Shown: positions 49,887 through 59,271, numbered from the stretch's first letter. The stretch: 64,000 bases of DNA from Aldehydirespirator sp965204875 (GCA_965204875.1 OZ242020.1:372001-436000); one strand, 5' to 3'. Notes: generated by a model from the sequence alone, not told the origin. Made by a program: numbers and translations.

Positions 49887-51989
49887 ATGGCCCTGCCCGC
49901 ACTAGGCGACTTCCTGCCCGAGACAGCCGGCACCGACGAGCTGCTCGACGCCTTCATCGACTGGTCCACAGCCGCCGGGCTTGAGCTGTACCCGCATCAG
50001 GAGGAGGCCGTGTTGCGGCTGCTGGCGGGCGACAACGTCGTGCTTGCCACCCCGACCGGGTCGGGCAAGTCGCTGGTGGCTCTCGCGGGCGCCTTCATGA
50101 TGCTCGCGCAGGGCCGTCGAACCGTCTACACGGCGCCGATCAAGGCTCTGGTCAGCGAGAAGTTCTTCGAGTTGACAGCCGCGCTCGGCGCAGGCAGCGT
50201 CGGCATGGTCACCGGCGACGCCGCGGTCAACGCGAGCGCTCCCGTGATCGCCTGCACGGCGGAGATCCTGGCGCAGCGGGCGCTGCGCTCGGGCGCTGAC
50301 ACCCCCGCCGACCTCGTGGTGATGGACGAGTTCCACTACTACGGCGACCGCGACCGGGGCTGGGCCTGGCAGGTGCCGCTGCTGGAGCTGCCCAGAGCCC
50401 GGTTCCTGCTCATGTCGGCCACCCTGGGGGATGTGACCGCGCTGCGCCGGGACTTGAGCGCCCGCACCGGCCGGCAGACCGCGCTGGTCGCCTCGGCCGA
50501 GCGCCCGGTGCCCCTCGACGTCGAGTACCGGGAGACGCCGTTGCATGTGTCTGTGGAGAATCTGCTGTCGGCGGGCCGGGCGCCGGTATACATCGTGCAC
50601 TTCACCCAGCGCGAGGCCGGCGCCCGCGCTCAGAGCCTGACCAGCCTCAACGTGCTGTCGCCCGATCAGAAGGCTGCCACCAAGGAGGCCGTGGGAGCCT
50701 TCCGTTTCGACACCCCCATCGGCAAGGACCTGCGCCGGTTCGTGCTGGCCGGGATCGGCCTGCACCACGCCGGGATGCTGCCGAAGTACCGGCTCCTGAT
50801 CGAGAAGCTCGCGCAGCAGGGCCACCTCAAGCTGATCTGCGGCACGGACACGCTCGGAGTCGGGGTCAACGTGCCGATCCGCACCGTGCTTTTCACCCAG
50901 CTCCACAAGTACGACGGGCGTCGCACGAGGGTGCTGTCGGTGCGCGACTTCCAGCAGATCGCGGGCCGGGCCGGCAGGCGCGGCTTCGACACCTCTGGCA
51001 GCGTCTGGGTTCAAGCCCCCGAGCACGCCGTGGAGAACAAGCGGGCCGAGATGCGAGCCGCGGGCGACCCCCGCAAGCTGCGCAAGCTGGTGCGCCGCAA
51101 GCCTCCCGAGCGCGGCTACGCCCACTACGACGCCAAGACCCTCACACGGCTCTGGGAGGGCACGCCCGAGACCCTCGAGTCGAGCTTCGACGTGACCCAC
51201 GCCATGATGCTCAACGTCCTGGACCGCCCCGGCGACGGCTGCGGCGCCATGAAGCGGCTGCTGGTCGACAACCACGAGCCCCGCTCACGGCAGCGCCGCC
51301 ACATCCGCAAGGCCGTCGGCGTGTACCGCTCGCTGGTGGACGACGAGATCGTGGAGGTGTTGGACGAGCCCGACGAGCTGGGCCGGCCGGTGCGGGTCAA
51401 CCTCGACCTGCAGGACGAGTTCCGGCTCAACCAGCCGCTGGGCCTGTTCGTGGTGCAGGCGGTGGCAGTCCTGGACCCCGACGCGGACGACTACCACCTG
51501 CAGGCGCTCAGCCTGGCCGAATCCGTGCTCGAGGATCCTCTGGCGGTGCTGCTGGCGCAGCGCGACAAGGCCCGAGACAGGCTCATGGCCGAAATGAAGG
51601 CGCAGGGCGTGGAGTACGAAGAGCGCATGGAGCGCTTGGCCGAGGTGACCTGGCCCAGACCCGAGGCCGAGTTCATCGAGCCCGCCTTCGAGGTGTTCGC
51701 CCGCCGGCAGCCGTGGGTCGGGCACCTGCGACCCAGCCCCAAGTCAGTGGCCCGGGACATGGTCGAGCATGCTGACACCTTCAACCAGTACATATCGCGC
51801 TACGGGCTGAAGCGCTCCGAGGGCCTGGTGCTGCGCTACCTGACCGACTGCTACAAGGCGCTGGTGCAGACCGTGCCCGCAGCCGCGTTGAACGACCGCC
51901 TCAGCGAGGTGGCAGCCTGGCTGGAGAGCCTGGTGCGCGGCGTGGACTCCAGCCTGCTCGATGAGTGGGAGCGCCTGCGCACCATGTGA
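49887..51989 (+). CDS. Ski2/Dob1-like DEAD/DEAH RNA helicase with DUF3516 C-terminus
   Basis: A 700-residue SF2 helicase. Motif I is ATPTGSGKSLVALAG near residue 54, Ia TAPIKALVSEKFFEL, II VMDEFHYYGDRDRG near 146, III LMSATLG near 174, V CGTDTLGVGVNVP near 320 and VI QIAGRAGRRGFD near 358. The C-terminal 300 residues match DUF3516 proteins, common in actinobacteria, which resemble Ski2-type RNA remodelling helicases. The first residue pair (MALPALGDFLPE) is the usual start of this family. It stands alone on its strand. Confidence 0.9.
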   Translation: MALPALGDFLPETAGTDELLDAFIDWSTAAGLELYPHQEEAVLRLLAGDNVVLATPTGSGKSLVALAGAFMMLAQGRRTVYTAPIKALVSEKFFELTAALGAGSVGMVTGDAAVNASAPVIACTAEILAQRALRSGADTPADLVVMDEFHYYGDRDRGWAWQVPLLELPRARFLLMSATLGDVTALRRDLSARTGRQTALVASAERPVPLDVEYRETPLHVSVENLLSAGRAPVYIVHFTQREAGARAQSLTSLNVLSPDQKAATKEAVGAFRFDTPIGKDLRRFVLAGIGLHHAGMLPKYRLLIEKLAQQGHLKLICGTDTLGVGVNVPIRTVLFTQLHKYDGRRTRVLSVRDFQQIAGRAGRRGFDTSGSVWVQAPEHAVENKRAEMRAAGDPRKLRKLVRRKPPERGYAHYDAKTLTRLWEGTPETLESSFDVTHAMMLNVLDRPGDGCGAMKRLLVDNHEPRSRQRRHIRKAVGVYRSLVDDEIVEVLDEPDELGRPVRVNLDLQDEFRLNQPLGLFVVQAVAVLDPDADDYHLQALSLAESVLEDPLAVLLAQRDKARDRLMAEMKAQGVEYEERMERLAEVTWPRPEAEFIEPAFEVFARRQPWVGHLRPSPKSVARDMVEHADTFNQYISRYGLKRSEGLVLRYLTDCYKALVQTVPAAALNDRLSEVAAWLESLVRGVDSSLLDEWERLRTM

Positions 51990-51996
51990 TCAAGCG

Positions 51997-52857
51997 CTAG
52001 GGCCGGGCCCGGGCCGACTTGACGTCGTCGCCGTAGGGCAGGAACGACCCGAAGTCGGGGCCTCGGCGCAGCCCGTGCCCGCCGTCGACGTTGATCGCCG
52101 TGCCGGTTATCCAGCGCGACTCATCGGAGATCAGGAACCGCACCAGCGCAGCCACATCCTCGGGGCGTCCCACCCCGCCCAGCGGGGTGTTGCGAACGTA
52201 GCTGTCATACACCGCCGAATCACGGGGGATCGCCTCCATGATCTCGGTGGCGATGAAGCCGGGCCTGACCGCGTTGAAGCGCACGCCGGCAGGGCCGAAC
52301 TCGTCGGCCGCGTTGCGGATCATCGCCTCGATGTCGGCCTTTCCGGCCGTGTAGGCGCCGAAATAGGGGTGGGTGATGTGCCCGGCGAGCGACGACACGC
52401 CCACGAAGGATCCGCCCCCCGCCGCGGCCAGGCGCTCCACGGTGTGCTTGATCGTGAGCATCGTGCCGACGACGTTGAGCTTGAGAACCCGCAGGAACTC
52501 GCCGGTGTCGAGCAGGTGATAAGGCCCCATCCCGCCGCCTCCGCCGGCGTTGGCCACCACGCCGTCCAGGTGGCCCGCAGCGTCGGCCGCGGTCTGGGCT
52601 GCCCGGGCCACGTCATCCTCGGAGGTCACGTCGACCACCAGATGGGAGACCGAGCCCCCGTGGCCGCACTCGATGCCGTCTGCGGCTTGTGCGAGCGTGC
52701 GCTCGGTACGGCCACAGATCGTCACCGCCGCCCCCTCCGCGGCCAACCGGGCCGCGCAGGCGCGCCCGATGCCGGTGCCGCCCCCGGTCACCAGCACCGA
52801 CTTGCCCTCCAGCCCGCCGGATGTGCGGAGATCGGCGGTCACGTTCGACTCACTCAC
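51997..52857 (-). CDS. Short-chain dehydrogenase/reductase
   Basis: A 286-residue SDR. VLVTGGGTGIGRACAARL near residue 22, VANAGGGGGMG near 95, SSLAGH Ser (VGVSSLAG) near 150 and YTAGKAD Tyr-Lys near 166 are present; the end is WITGTAINVDGGHG. It resembles actinobacterial SDRs of fatty acyl or steroid metabolism. Its first codons (MSESNVTAD) lie in the first unit of a 65-bp tandem array, so two further copies of the start region, with altered start codons, stand upstream. Confidence 0.87.
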   Translation of the reverse strand: MSESNVTADLRTSGGLEGKSVLVTGGGTGIGRACAARLAAEGAAVTICGRTERTLAQAADGIECGHGGSVSHLVVDVTSEDDVARAAQTAADAAGHLDGVVANAGGGGGMGPYHLLDTGEFLRVLKLNVVGTMLTIKHTVERLAAAGGGSFVGVSSLAGHITHPYFGAYTAGKADIEAMIRNAADEFGPAGVRFNAVRPGFIATEIMEAIPRDSAVYDSYVRNTPLGGVGRPEDVAALVRFLISDESRWITGTAINVDGGHGLRRGPDFGSFLPYGDDVKSARARP

Positions 52858-53040
52858 AGCACTGCGACGAAGCGCCGAGGGCTGTAGTGCCTAACATCAG
52901 CGGTCACGTTCGCCTCACTCACAACACTGCGAGGCAGCGCCGAGGGCTGTAGTGCCGAGCATCAGCGGTCACCGGCTCACTCACAGCACTGCGACGAATT
53001 GCCGGGGGCGGGGACGCCGAACATCAGCGGTCACGCTCGG
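52836..53040 (-). repeat. ~65-bp tandem array of three units spanning an SDR start and the next gene's stop
   Basis: Units begin at 52836, 52901 and 52966 (CGGTCACGTTC in the first two; CGGTCACCGGC in the third), with a fourth start at 53028. Each unit contains CACTCACA, CACTGCGA and a GCCGAGGGCTGTAGTGCC-like core. The first unit contains the SDR start codon; the fourth start lies over the last codons of the membrane gene at 53031. No open gene is carried in the array itself. Confidence 0.92.
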
Positions 53041-53993
53041 CCCGTCTTGGGTTCGCCGGCAACCGGTTTCTCAGCAACCCGCTCCTCTGAACCCTGCTCG
53101 CCGGCGACTGGCTGCTCGGCAATCTGCGCGCCGTCAATCTGCTCGCCCGCGACCGGCTCGCCGGCCTTTTGGTGTGTGACGATGCCCACGAGTTCGACCA
53201 GGCTCGGGCAGCCGTCGATCTTCTGGAACCGGCGCTCCACGTACAGGAGCGTGCCGAATATCAGCAGGAACGCGGTCACGAAGTTCACGGCTTGGCGGGT
53301 GATGAGGAACAGGTTCACCCCGGCGTTGTTGTAGAGCCAGATGTCCCATATCGAGGAGCCGACCTCATAGAAGGCGATCACCCAGGTGACGTTGCGCATG
53401 GTGGACACGAAACGGGGGTCGCGCAGCACCGCCTCGGGCAGTGGCACGAACCGGCGGGCCGCCCACACCATGAAGGGCCTGCCGGCCAGGATCGTGCCCG
53501 CAGCGGCCAGGCCGATGAGGGTCTTGGTGCCGATGCCGATGCCGAAATAGACGGCCTCGCTGCTCACGCCGAAGTCGACGAGTTCGCGTTCCACCGCGAT
53601 GCTCACCGCGGCCCGAACCAGCAGGTATCCGGTGATGGCAGGCAGCCAGGCACCGATCGGCAGTCCCCGGCGGCGCCTGCTGTAGGCCGCCTTGACCGAC
53701 CATGCCGTGGCCGCGAGCACCGCCACCTCGGTGTTGACGAGGTTATAGAACACGAGGAACAGCACGACCGGCATGAACTGGTCGAGGTTGCTGCGCCAGC
53801 CCCAGGCGGCCTGGCGTGACGTTGCCAGCGGATCGACGGAGTCCGCCCCGACCGGGCCGGCACGTACGGATCTCTCAGAGCCGGGGACCTCGCCGACCGC
53901 GCCAGCCACTTCGGACCCTTCGGTCATCTCGGAACCCGCAGCCGTTTCGGAGCCGGTTGGAGCGCCTGAGTTGCCGCCGTCGCCTTGACTCAC
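53031..53993 (-). CDS. DUF3159-like integral membrane protein with repetitive tails
   Basis: A 320-residue protein from GTG 53993. The central 180 residues contain five or six hydrophobic helices (VVLFLVFYNLVNTEVAVLA, AWLPAITGYLLVRAA, YFGIGIGTKTLIGLAAAGTI, ITRQAVNFVTAFLLIFGTLLY). Conserved steps such as GRPFMVWAARRF, RNVTWVIAFYE and SRRRRGLPIGAW recall DUF3159 family proteins; the role is unknown. Both tails are low-complexity and repetitive: TGSETAAGSEMTEGSEVAG at the start and KAGEPVAGEQIDGAQIAEQ at the end. Its start overlaps the stop of the MDMPI gene by GTGA. Confidence 0.7.
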   Translation of the reverse strand: MSQGDGGNSGAPTGSETAAGSEMTEGSEVAGAVGEVPGSERSVRAGPVGADSVDPLATSRQAAWGWRSNLDQFMPVVLFLVFYNLVNTEVAVLAATAWSVKAAYSRRRRGLPIGAWLPAITGYLLVRAAVSIAVERELVDFGVSSEAVYFGIGIGTKTLIGLAAAGTILAGRPFMVWAARRFVPLPEAVLRDPRFVSTMRNVTWVIAFYEVGSSIWDIWLYNNAGVNLFLITRQAVNFVTAFLLIFGTLLYVERRFQKIDGCPSLVELVGIVTHQKAGEPVAGEQIDGAQIAEQPVAGEQGSEERVAEKPVAGEPKTGRA

Positions 53994-54721
53994 GGAGCGA
54001 GCGCCGCCCAGGCCCGCGCCGTTGACTCGTCGCCGACCACCGACAGCGATGGGTCGTCAAGCCCGAGACGGCTCCACATGGCCAGGAAGAGCGCTCCCGC
54101 AGGGCCGCGTACCGCCGCGTCGCCCTTGCGATGTGTTCGCTCCACCTGCAACTCGCCGCCGCCCGCCTCGATGTACCACTCGCCGTCACCGTCGGTGCGG
54201 TGCAGGTGCAGGCTCCCCGCGGGCAGGTCGCGACGCTTGCGCTTCTGAGCGTTGGGCAGCACGAAATCGAAGAACTCGTCGACCCCGTCGCGCCCCTGCT
54301 CGCCGTCGACCGCGCCGGTGGCGCCCACAGCATTCTCGGCGTCCCAGCGGTGAACGCTCGTCTCGTGCAGCATCCGGCGGAAGTAGAACCCGGCGTCGGG
54401 TCGGGGCGACCAGTTCCATACGAGTTCCTCGGGGTCTATGCCGGCCAGGGCATCAACGAGCCGCTCCAGGCAGACCGCGGCGAAGTCCGTCACCGTGTCG
54501 TCGTCGGGCACCCGCGGCATCTGCTCGCGCGGCAGGGGCTCGGTGGCGCGTGCTGCCACGTAGCCGGCGACCAGACCGTGTACCCAGCCCATGTGTCCGA
54601 CCAGATCCCGCAGCGTCCAGTCGCCGCAGGTGGGCACGGCCGCATCAAGATCAGCACCGGCCACCTCGATCAGCCGCCGCCCGTCGATCTCGATCTGGCT
54701 GACGATTGCGTCGGAGTCCAT
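53990..54721 (-). CDS. Maleylpyruvate isomerase/MDMPI-type mycothiol-dependent protein
   Basis: A 243-residue protein from ATG 54721. The DinB-like four-helix domain reads DAAVPTCGDWTLRDLVGHMGWVH near residue 25, with the metal His, and FYFRRMLHETSVHRWDAE near 120, with two more His ligands. The C-terminal 90 residues are a small sheet domain. These proteins use mycothiol as thiol cofactor, which fits the mycothiol dehydrogenase at 1157. The specific reaction is unknown. The membrane protein gene downstream overlaps it by 4 nt. Confidence 0.86.
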   Translation of the reverse strand: MDSDAIVSQIEIDGRRLIEVAGADLDAAVPTCGDWTLRDLVGHMGWVHGLVAGYVAARATEPLPREQMPRVPDDDTVTDFAAVCLERLVDALAGIDPEELVWNWSPRPDAGFYFRRMLHETSVHRWDAENAVGATGAVDGEQGRDGVDEFFDFVLPNAQKRKRRDLPAGSLHLHRTDGDGEWYIEAGGGELQVERTHRKGDAAVRGPAGALFLAMWSRLGLDDPSLSVVGDESTARAWAALAP

Positions 54722-54814
54722 GGTGACAGTCTGGCCTTCCAGCAGCCGATCGCGACTGCCAGCACTCCCGAGTGCCTGCGCCGCGAGGAACACTTTGCTC
54801 TAGCTTGTTGGGCC

Positions 54815-55615
54815 ATGGGAACTTATGCGATAAGCGGTTCGGCTTCGGGCATGGGGGCGGCCACCCGGTGCCGGCTGGAGGGTGCAGGACACCGTGTCAT
54901 CGGCATCGACCTGCGAGATGCGGAGGTGATCGCCGACCTCGGCACGGCTGAGGGGCGACAGGCCGCCGTCGCCGCCGTGATGGAGGCCGCCGGGGGCGGT
55001 TGGCTCAGCGGGTTGGTGACCGCGGCCGGCCTCGGCCCGCCGGTGGCAGGCGAGTTGATCGCAAGGGTCAACTACTTCGGATCGCAGGCGCTGCTTGAGG
55101 GGCTGCGCCCCGCGCTGGCGTCCTCGGGGCATGCCCAGGTCGTGCAGTTCGGGTCGAACTCGTCGACCACCACGCCCAACCTGCCCGACGAGTTGATCTC
55201 CGCCTACCTGGACGGGCGCGAGGAGGATGCCGTAGCGATCGTGGGTGCCGCCGATCCCGTGTTCGCTCCGGCCATCGCCTACGCAGGTGCGAAGCTGGCC
55301 ATCACCCGCTGGTGCCGCCGTGCCGCGGTCACCGAGCCGTGGGTGGGCCAGGGCGTGAGGCTTAACGTGATCGCACCAGGCCCCGTGGACACGCCGCTGC
55401 TGCATCAGGGTCTCGCGGACGAGGTGTACGGGCCGCTCATGGAGTCGTACCCCGTGCCCGTCAAGGAGACGCCCGACGCCGACGAGTTGGCGGTCTGGGT
55501 GGAGTTCCTGCTCTCGCCCGCGGCACGGTTCGCCTGTGGCTCGGTGTTCTACGTGGACGGCGGCACCGACGCGCTGACCCGCGCAGACGACTGGCCCCGC
55601 ACGTTCACCCACTGA
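54815..55615 (+). CDS. Short-chain dehydrogenase, 3-alpha-hydroxysteroid dehydrogenase-like
   Basis: A 266-residue SDR from ATG 54815. The N-terminal YAISGSASGMGAATRCRLE is a shortened cofactor loop, GIDLRDAEVIADLG follows, and TAAGLGPP takes the place of NAG. The Ser is in QFGSNSSTTTPN and the Tyr-Lys in YAGAKLAI near 150. The layout, including a tail with VEFLLSPAARFACGSVFYVDGGTDA, matches 3-alpha-HSD/carbonyl reductase relatives, like the SDR at 48944. The open frame runs back to 54131 antisense to the MDMPI gene; that part is a shadow. Confidence 0.86.
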   Translation: MGTYAISGSASGMGAATRCRLEGAGHRVIGIDLRDAEVIADLGTAEGRQAAVAAVMEAAGGGWLSGLVTAAGLGPPVAGELIARVNYFGSQALLEGLRPALASSGHAQVVQFGSNSSTTTPNLPDELISAYLDGREEDAVAIVGAADPVFAPAIAYAGAKLAITRWCRRAAVTEPWVGQGVRLNVIAPGPVDTPLLHQGLADEVYGPLMESYPVPVKETPDADELAVWVEFLLSPAARFACGSVFYVDGGTDALTRADDWPRTFTH

Positions 55616-55818
55616 CCTAGGTCTCAAGACGCCAACGCAAGCGGCGTCGGGGACGGTCCCGAAGACCCGGACACGACCCCTACCGCCCGTGGCACGGGGC
55701 AGGGCGCCTGCGGCGGGGTTTTTCGGCGCGCTTCAGTCCACTCCTGCCGCCCCGTGGGACGGGGCAAGGGCTGTTGCAAGAGTGCTGTTCCAACAAGCAG
55801 GCGACCCTGCCGGCAAGA

Positions 55819-56118
55819 TCACCCGACAGCACGCAATCCGGCCGTGACGGCCATGGCCGCCAGTACAACCACGATCAACGGTGCCCTGCGCCAGGCTGCC
55901 ACGGCACCGGCCGACACCCCGGCAGCCCGGGCGTCAAGCACCAGCGCGCCGGCGTCCTCGAAGGTCATCACGACGATGAGCGCCGAGAACAGTGCAGCAG
56001 GAAGCAGCGACACGGCCGCGCCCAGCCTGCGCTCAACGGCGCCTCCCAGCGTCGTGACACCCAGCACCTTGAGTCCGTAGGAACCGGCCACAAACACGAT
56101 CATCAGCGGCCAGCTCAT
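55819..56118 (-). CDS. azlD: AzlD-like branched-chain amino acid export subunit
   Basis: A 99-residue protein with four hydrophobic helices (PLMIVFVAGSYGLKVLG, LLPAALFSALIVVMTF, LIVVVLAAMAVTAGLR). The small size, the GSYGLKVLG start and the LLPAAL step are typical of AzlD, which works with AzlC to export branched-chain amino acids or analogues. AzlC is encoded upstream, 141 bp away, farther than usual because a repeat-containing spacer lies between them. Confidence 0.83.
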   Translation of the reverse strand: MSWPLMIVFVAGSYGLKVLGVTTLGGAVERRLGAAVSLLPAALFSALIVVMTFEDAGALVLDARAAGVSAGAVAAWRRAPLIVVVLAAMAVTAGLRAVG

Positions 56119-56259
56119 CGAGTCGCTCCCATCTGGGCGCGCTCGCTCAACTCACCGCCGCCGTCGCCGGCAGAGGACTGTTGCCAACCTTCGCTCGCCT
56201 GGGAAAGCGCCGTCCCGAGACCGGAACCAGCGAGCAGCACCTCCCGAGCACCGGGACAG

Positions 56260-57018
56260 TTACTCACCCGGCCTCGGTTCGTGCTCCGGCGTCTGGCCGC
56301 GTGCCCGTGAGGGCGGTTCGTGCTCCGGCGTCTGGCCGCGTGCCCGTGACCGCGACCGGCGTGCCTGCACGAAGAGTGCCGGCACCAGGGCCAGCACGGC
56401 CAGCAGTATCGGGAGCCCGGAGGCGGTCACAGGCACCGCCGCCAGAGTGATCAGCGCGGCAGCGGCTGCCGCCGTGCGCCCGGCCGCAGTTCGCACATGC
56501 GTCGCTAGCAGTGCGACGAAGATGGCGGGGAAGGCCGCGTCCAGACCCCATGTCTCGGGTGTTCCCAGCACGGCCCCGAGCATCGCTCCGGCAACAGATC
56601 CCAGGTTCCAGAAGAGCCACAGGGTCGTGGCTGTGAACCAGAAGGCACCGGCGGCGTCACGGCGTGCGGCCTGCACAGCGGCCATCGCGGCGGTCTCGTC
56701 GATCACGAAGTGCGCGGCACCGATTCGGGCCAGGGTCGAGGCGGGTAGCGCCCGGCGCACGACCGGCCCGTACAGCGCATTGCGCACGGCCAGCAGGAGA
56801 GCCGAACCGACCGCGGCCCCGCCCGACCCTCCGTCGTCGATCACCCCGACGGCCGCGAACTGCGACGCGCCGGTGAACACCAGCGCCGACATCACGACGA
56901 TCTGGGGCAACCCGAACCCGGCAGCATCAGCAAACACGCCGAAGGTCACGCCGATCACCCCGACCGCAGCGCTGACCACCAGGCAGTCACGCCAGTAAGG
57001 CCGAGGTCGCATGATCAT
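56260..57018 (-). CDS. azlC: AzlC-like branched-chain amino acid exporter with repeated tail
   Basis: About 252 residues from ATG 57018 (ATG 57012 possible). The helices begin with VVSAAVGVIGVTFGVFADAAG, and LVFTGASQFAAVGVI near residue 48 is the AzlC hallmark. HFVIDETAAMAA near 108 is also conserved. The C-terminal 40 residues are hydrophilic and contain RARGQTPEHEP twice, encoded by a 39-bp duplication. It pairs with AzlD downstream as a two-part exporter. Confidence 0.87.
   Translation of the reverse strand: MIMRPRPYWRDCLVVSAAVGVIGVTFGVFADAAGFGLPQIVVMSALVFTGASQFAAVGVIDDGGSGGAAVGSALLLAVRNALYGPVVRRALPASTLARIGAAHFVIDETAAMAAVQAARRDAAGAFWFTATTLWLFWNLGSVAGAMLGAVLGTPETWGLDAAFPAIFVALLATHVRTAAGRTAAAAAALITLAAVPVTASGLPILLAVLALVPALFVQARRSRSRARGQTPEHEPPSRARGQTPEHEPRPGE
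56275..56352 (-). repeat. 39-bp in-frame duplication in the azlC 3' end
   Basis: GGTTCGTGCTCCGGCGTCTG followed by GCCGCGTGCCCGTGA occurs at about 56276 and 56315. It encodes the doubled RARGQTPEHEP tail of AzlC. Confidence 0.93.
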
Positions 57019-57048
57019 CCGGCGCCTCAATGCACTCGCCCGCTTCCG

Positions 57049-57654
57049 TCAGAGACGGCGATACAGCTCAGCGACCAGCGAGGACAGTTCGGCGGCACAC
57101 CGGTCGAAGGCGGCCTGATCACCCGCAGCGGGGTCGACCACCTCCTCCCAGGGTTCGGGCGCCAGGGCCGACAGGCCAAGCGCCGCAACCCTCGGGCCGA
57201 GGTCGCAGGCATCCGCAAGGCTAGCCCGCGCTGGGCAGTCTCCCGCCATCGATGCCCGCGTCCCAACGTCGTTGCCACCTGCCAAGCCAGGCCGCGACGA
57301 CAGCGATGGGCGTGTTGGCGCGGCAAGGTCGCGTGCCAGCCGCCGCAGTGATCCGGTGACGGCGGCGGCCTCCGGGCAGTTGCGGCGCATCCAGTGCAGG
57401 TGCAGCGGTTCCATCACCACCACCAGGTCGGCAGCCTCGCCGTCGGATCGCCGGAACTGCCGCGACCGGTGCGCGTGGTCCACCAAGCCGTGCCCGCCGA
57501 GCGCGGCCCGTGTGCGGGAACCCATCGGCTGCCCCTCCAACACCAGCGTGCCAGCACTGCGAACATCGAGCCGCCCCCCAACGTCGCAGGCCCGCAGCAT
57601 CGCCGCCGCCATTGGCGAGCGCGCAGCATTGCCAGTGCAGACCACGTAAACCAC
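57049..57654 (-). CDS. Low-molecular-weight protein-tyrosine phosphatase-like protein
   Basis: About 201 residues from GTG 57654, which follows GAGAGGCC; GTG 57678 is in frame upstream. YVVCTGNAARSPMAAAML holds the Cys-x5-Arg phosphate loop, and the acid Asp is in EEVVDPAAGDQ near residue 170. VVVMEPLHLHWMRRNC is the usual mid-region strand. A segment of about 45 residues (TRPSLSSRPGLAGGNDVGT and on) is inserted before the acid loop and is longer than normal. It could dephosphorylate proteins or act in arsenate-type chemistry; the former is likelier. Confidence 0.82.
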   Translation of the reverse strand: MVYVVCTGNAARSPMAAAMLRACDVGGRLDVRSAGTLVLEGQPMGSRTRAALGGHGLVDHAHRSRQFRRSDGEAADLVVVMEPLHLHWMRRNCPEAAAVTGSLRRLARDLAAPTRPSLSSRPGLAGGNDVGTRASMAGDCPARASLADACDLGPRVAALGLSALAPEPWEEVVDPAAGDQAAFDRCAAELSSLVAELYRRL

Positions 57655-57802
57655 CGGCCTCTCACCCAAACAGATCACCCATCCCCCGACACCCAGACCC
57701 TAGGGACAAATTGACTCCATAAAACAGCACTGTTCACAACTCGCTCACACCGCAAAGATCCGCTCGATGTCGGTTCCGTGGATCCTGATGCCTCGGCAAC
57801 TC

Positions 57803-59140
57803 TCAGGGTTCGACCGAACCCAGGACACGCATGATACCGGCCGTTTTGAGAGAGGGAACCGCGCCATATCTGCCCTGCAGGTAGCGGCGCTCGAGCGCCT
57901 CATCCTGTCGTGGGCTGAAGTCTGATAGGGGATAAAGCCTGGTGGCTCCTTTCGATTCCTTCTCGGTAAACCAGACTTGATCCCTGCATAATACCCTGCT
58001 ATCCGTATCTCCGAACATAGACGTGTCGTGTGAGTTGAAGATCAGTTGGGCGCAGCGCGGGTTGGTTCTAGAATCTTGAAAGATCGATATCAGACCCTTG
58101 ACAAGGTGAGCGTGCAGGCTGACATTCAACTCGTCAACTAGCAGCACCGTGCCTTCGTCCAGTGCATACAAGACGGGAGCGACCAGGCCGAGCCAAACCC
58201 GAGTGCCTTGTGACTGAGCTTCAAGCAGCAAATCGGACTTACCGGAAGTACCCGAATGCTTGAGCCATATGTTCCCCTCAAGAAGAAGTTGCTCGGCGAC
58301 TGTATCGGCATTATTGAGATTTCCCACTTCCCGCAGCATTGCTTCGACTTGCTCCACGATATACGGTTCTGGTTCTATGGGTTCTGCATCCTGTAATCCC
58401 AAGTCCGCGTAGCGGAGCAGACTGAGGGCGCGCTGTCTGTTTCGTTCCGACTGTATCTCCTCGGCTCCGTAGTAGGCACGGGCATCCCTGTTGCGAGGTG
58501 TTACTAATACCATGTTCGAATGAAACCATGAGTAGAGTCCCTCTACATGCGGGTCGCCCGCCTGTGCCGCTACCGATAGAGACAGAATATCGCGGCCCGT
58601 GAAACGCTCCGATGCCCGGCCTACCGCGCGAAATGGTGGTCCCCATTCGATCTCGAGTTCCTTGCGACGGAAGACCAGAGCACGACGCCCTCGGGGATAG
58701 TGGTAGGCGTGTTCCTCGAGCACCTGTCTGCCGCTTACCTGGCAGCCGTACTGCCACCTGACCCCGTCCTGGATCACATCAATCTCGAAGCGGCACGGCC
58801 GGTACCTGCTCTGCCCGTCCAACAAGAAAGTAAGAGGCCGGATCCTGCGTGCGCTATCGGCGGGGTACGAAGGGAACGAATTGAGTACCATGTAACGCAT
58901 ATGGTCCATCGCCTCAAAGATCACCGTCTTGCCCGAAGCGTTGGCACCGAAAATGCCGACGACGGGAAGCACCGAAACCGGCTTGGCACTGCCAGCCACA
59001 CCAAGGTTGCGGACGACATCCTTGTCAGCCGTCCGAGTCGCCAGCAGGGACAGGTGAGCCTCGTCGCGATACGAACGAAAGTTCTCAGCAGTGAAGGACA
59101 GCAGCGCGCTCGTGTCCAAGCCCGAATCTTCTGGGTTCAT
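57803..59140 (-). CDS. OLD/RloA-like AAA family ATPase
   Basis: A 445-residue ABC-type ATPase. SFTAENFRSYRDEAHLSLLA is the N-terminal beta-hairpin of the AAA_15/AAA_21 group, Walker A is GIFGANASGKTVIFEAM near residue 62, the signature region lies after 300, Walker B is TVLLVDELNVSLHAHLVKG near 333, and FNSHDTSMF holds the switch His. The end RRYLQGRYGAVP is typical of RloA-type proteins. In other genomes such ATPases pair with RloB or a nuclease; no RloB follows here. The gene is near 53% G+C and lies upstream of nothing but a PTP-like gene. It reads in the same direction as the N4-type methyltransferase located before it. A defence role is inferred from family and neighbourhood. Confidence 0.82.
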   Translation of the reverse strand: MNPEDSGLDTSALLSFTAENFRSYRDEAHLSLLATRTADKDVVRNLGVAGSAKPVSVLPVVGIFGANASGKTVIFEAMDHMRYMVLNSFPSYPADSARRIRPLTFLLDGQSRYRPCRFEIDVIQDGVRWQYGCQVSGRQVLEEHAYHYPRGRRALVFRRKELEIEWGPPFRAVGRASERFTGRDILSLSVAAQAGDPHVEGLYSWFHSNMVLVTPRNRDARAYYGAEEIQSERNRQRALSLLRYADLGLQDAEPIEPEPYIVEQVEAMLREVGNLNNADTVAEQLLLEGNIWLKHSGTSGKSDLLLEAQSQGTRVWLGLVAPVLYALDEGTVLLVDELNVSLHAHLVKGLISIFQDSRTNPRCAQLIFNSHDTSMFGDTDSRVLCRDQVWFTEKESKGATRLYPLSDFSPRQDEALERRYLQGRYGAVPSLKTAGIMRVLGSVEP

Positions 59141-59271
59141 TCCGGCAATGCTACGTAATTTTCACAGAAACGGCAACCCCAACCTGGGATGTCCGGTAGT
59201 TGCTCGGCAGGCGGGTGAGGGATGGCCGTGTGGAAGCGACAACCAAAGATGCGAAGGGGTCGACCACGTTC

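Noticed and set aside
52836..53040. Possible CRISPR array
   Set aside because: The roughly 65-bp units are contiguous with no unique spacers, and no cas gene lies in the window.
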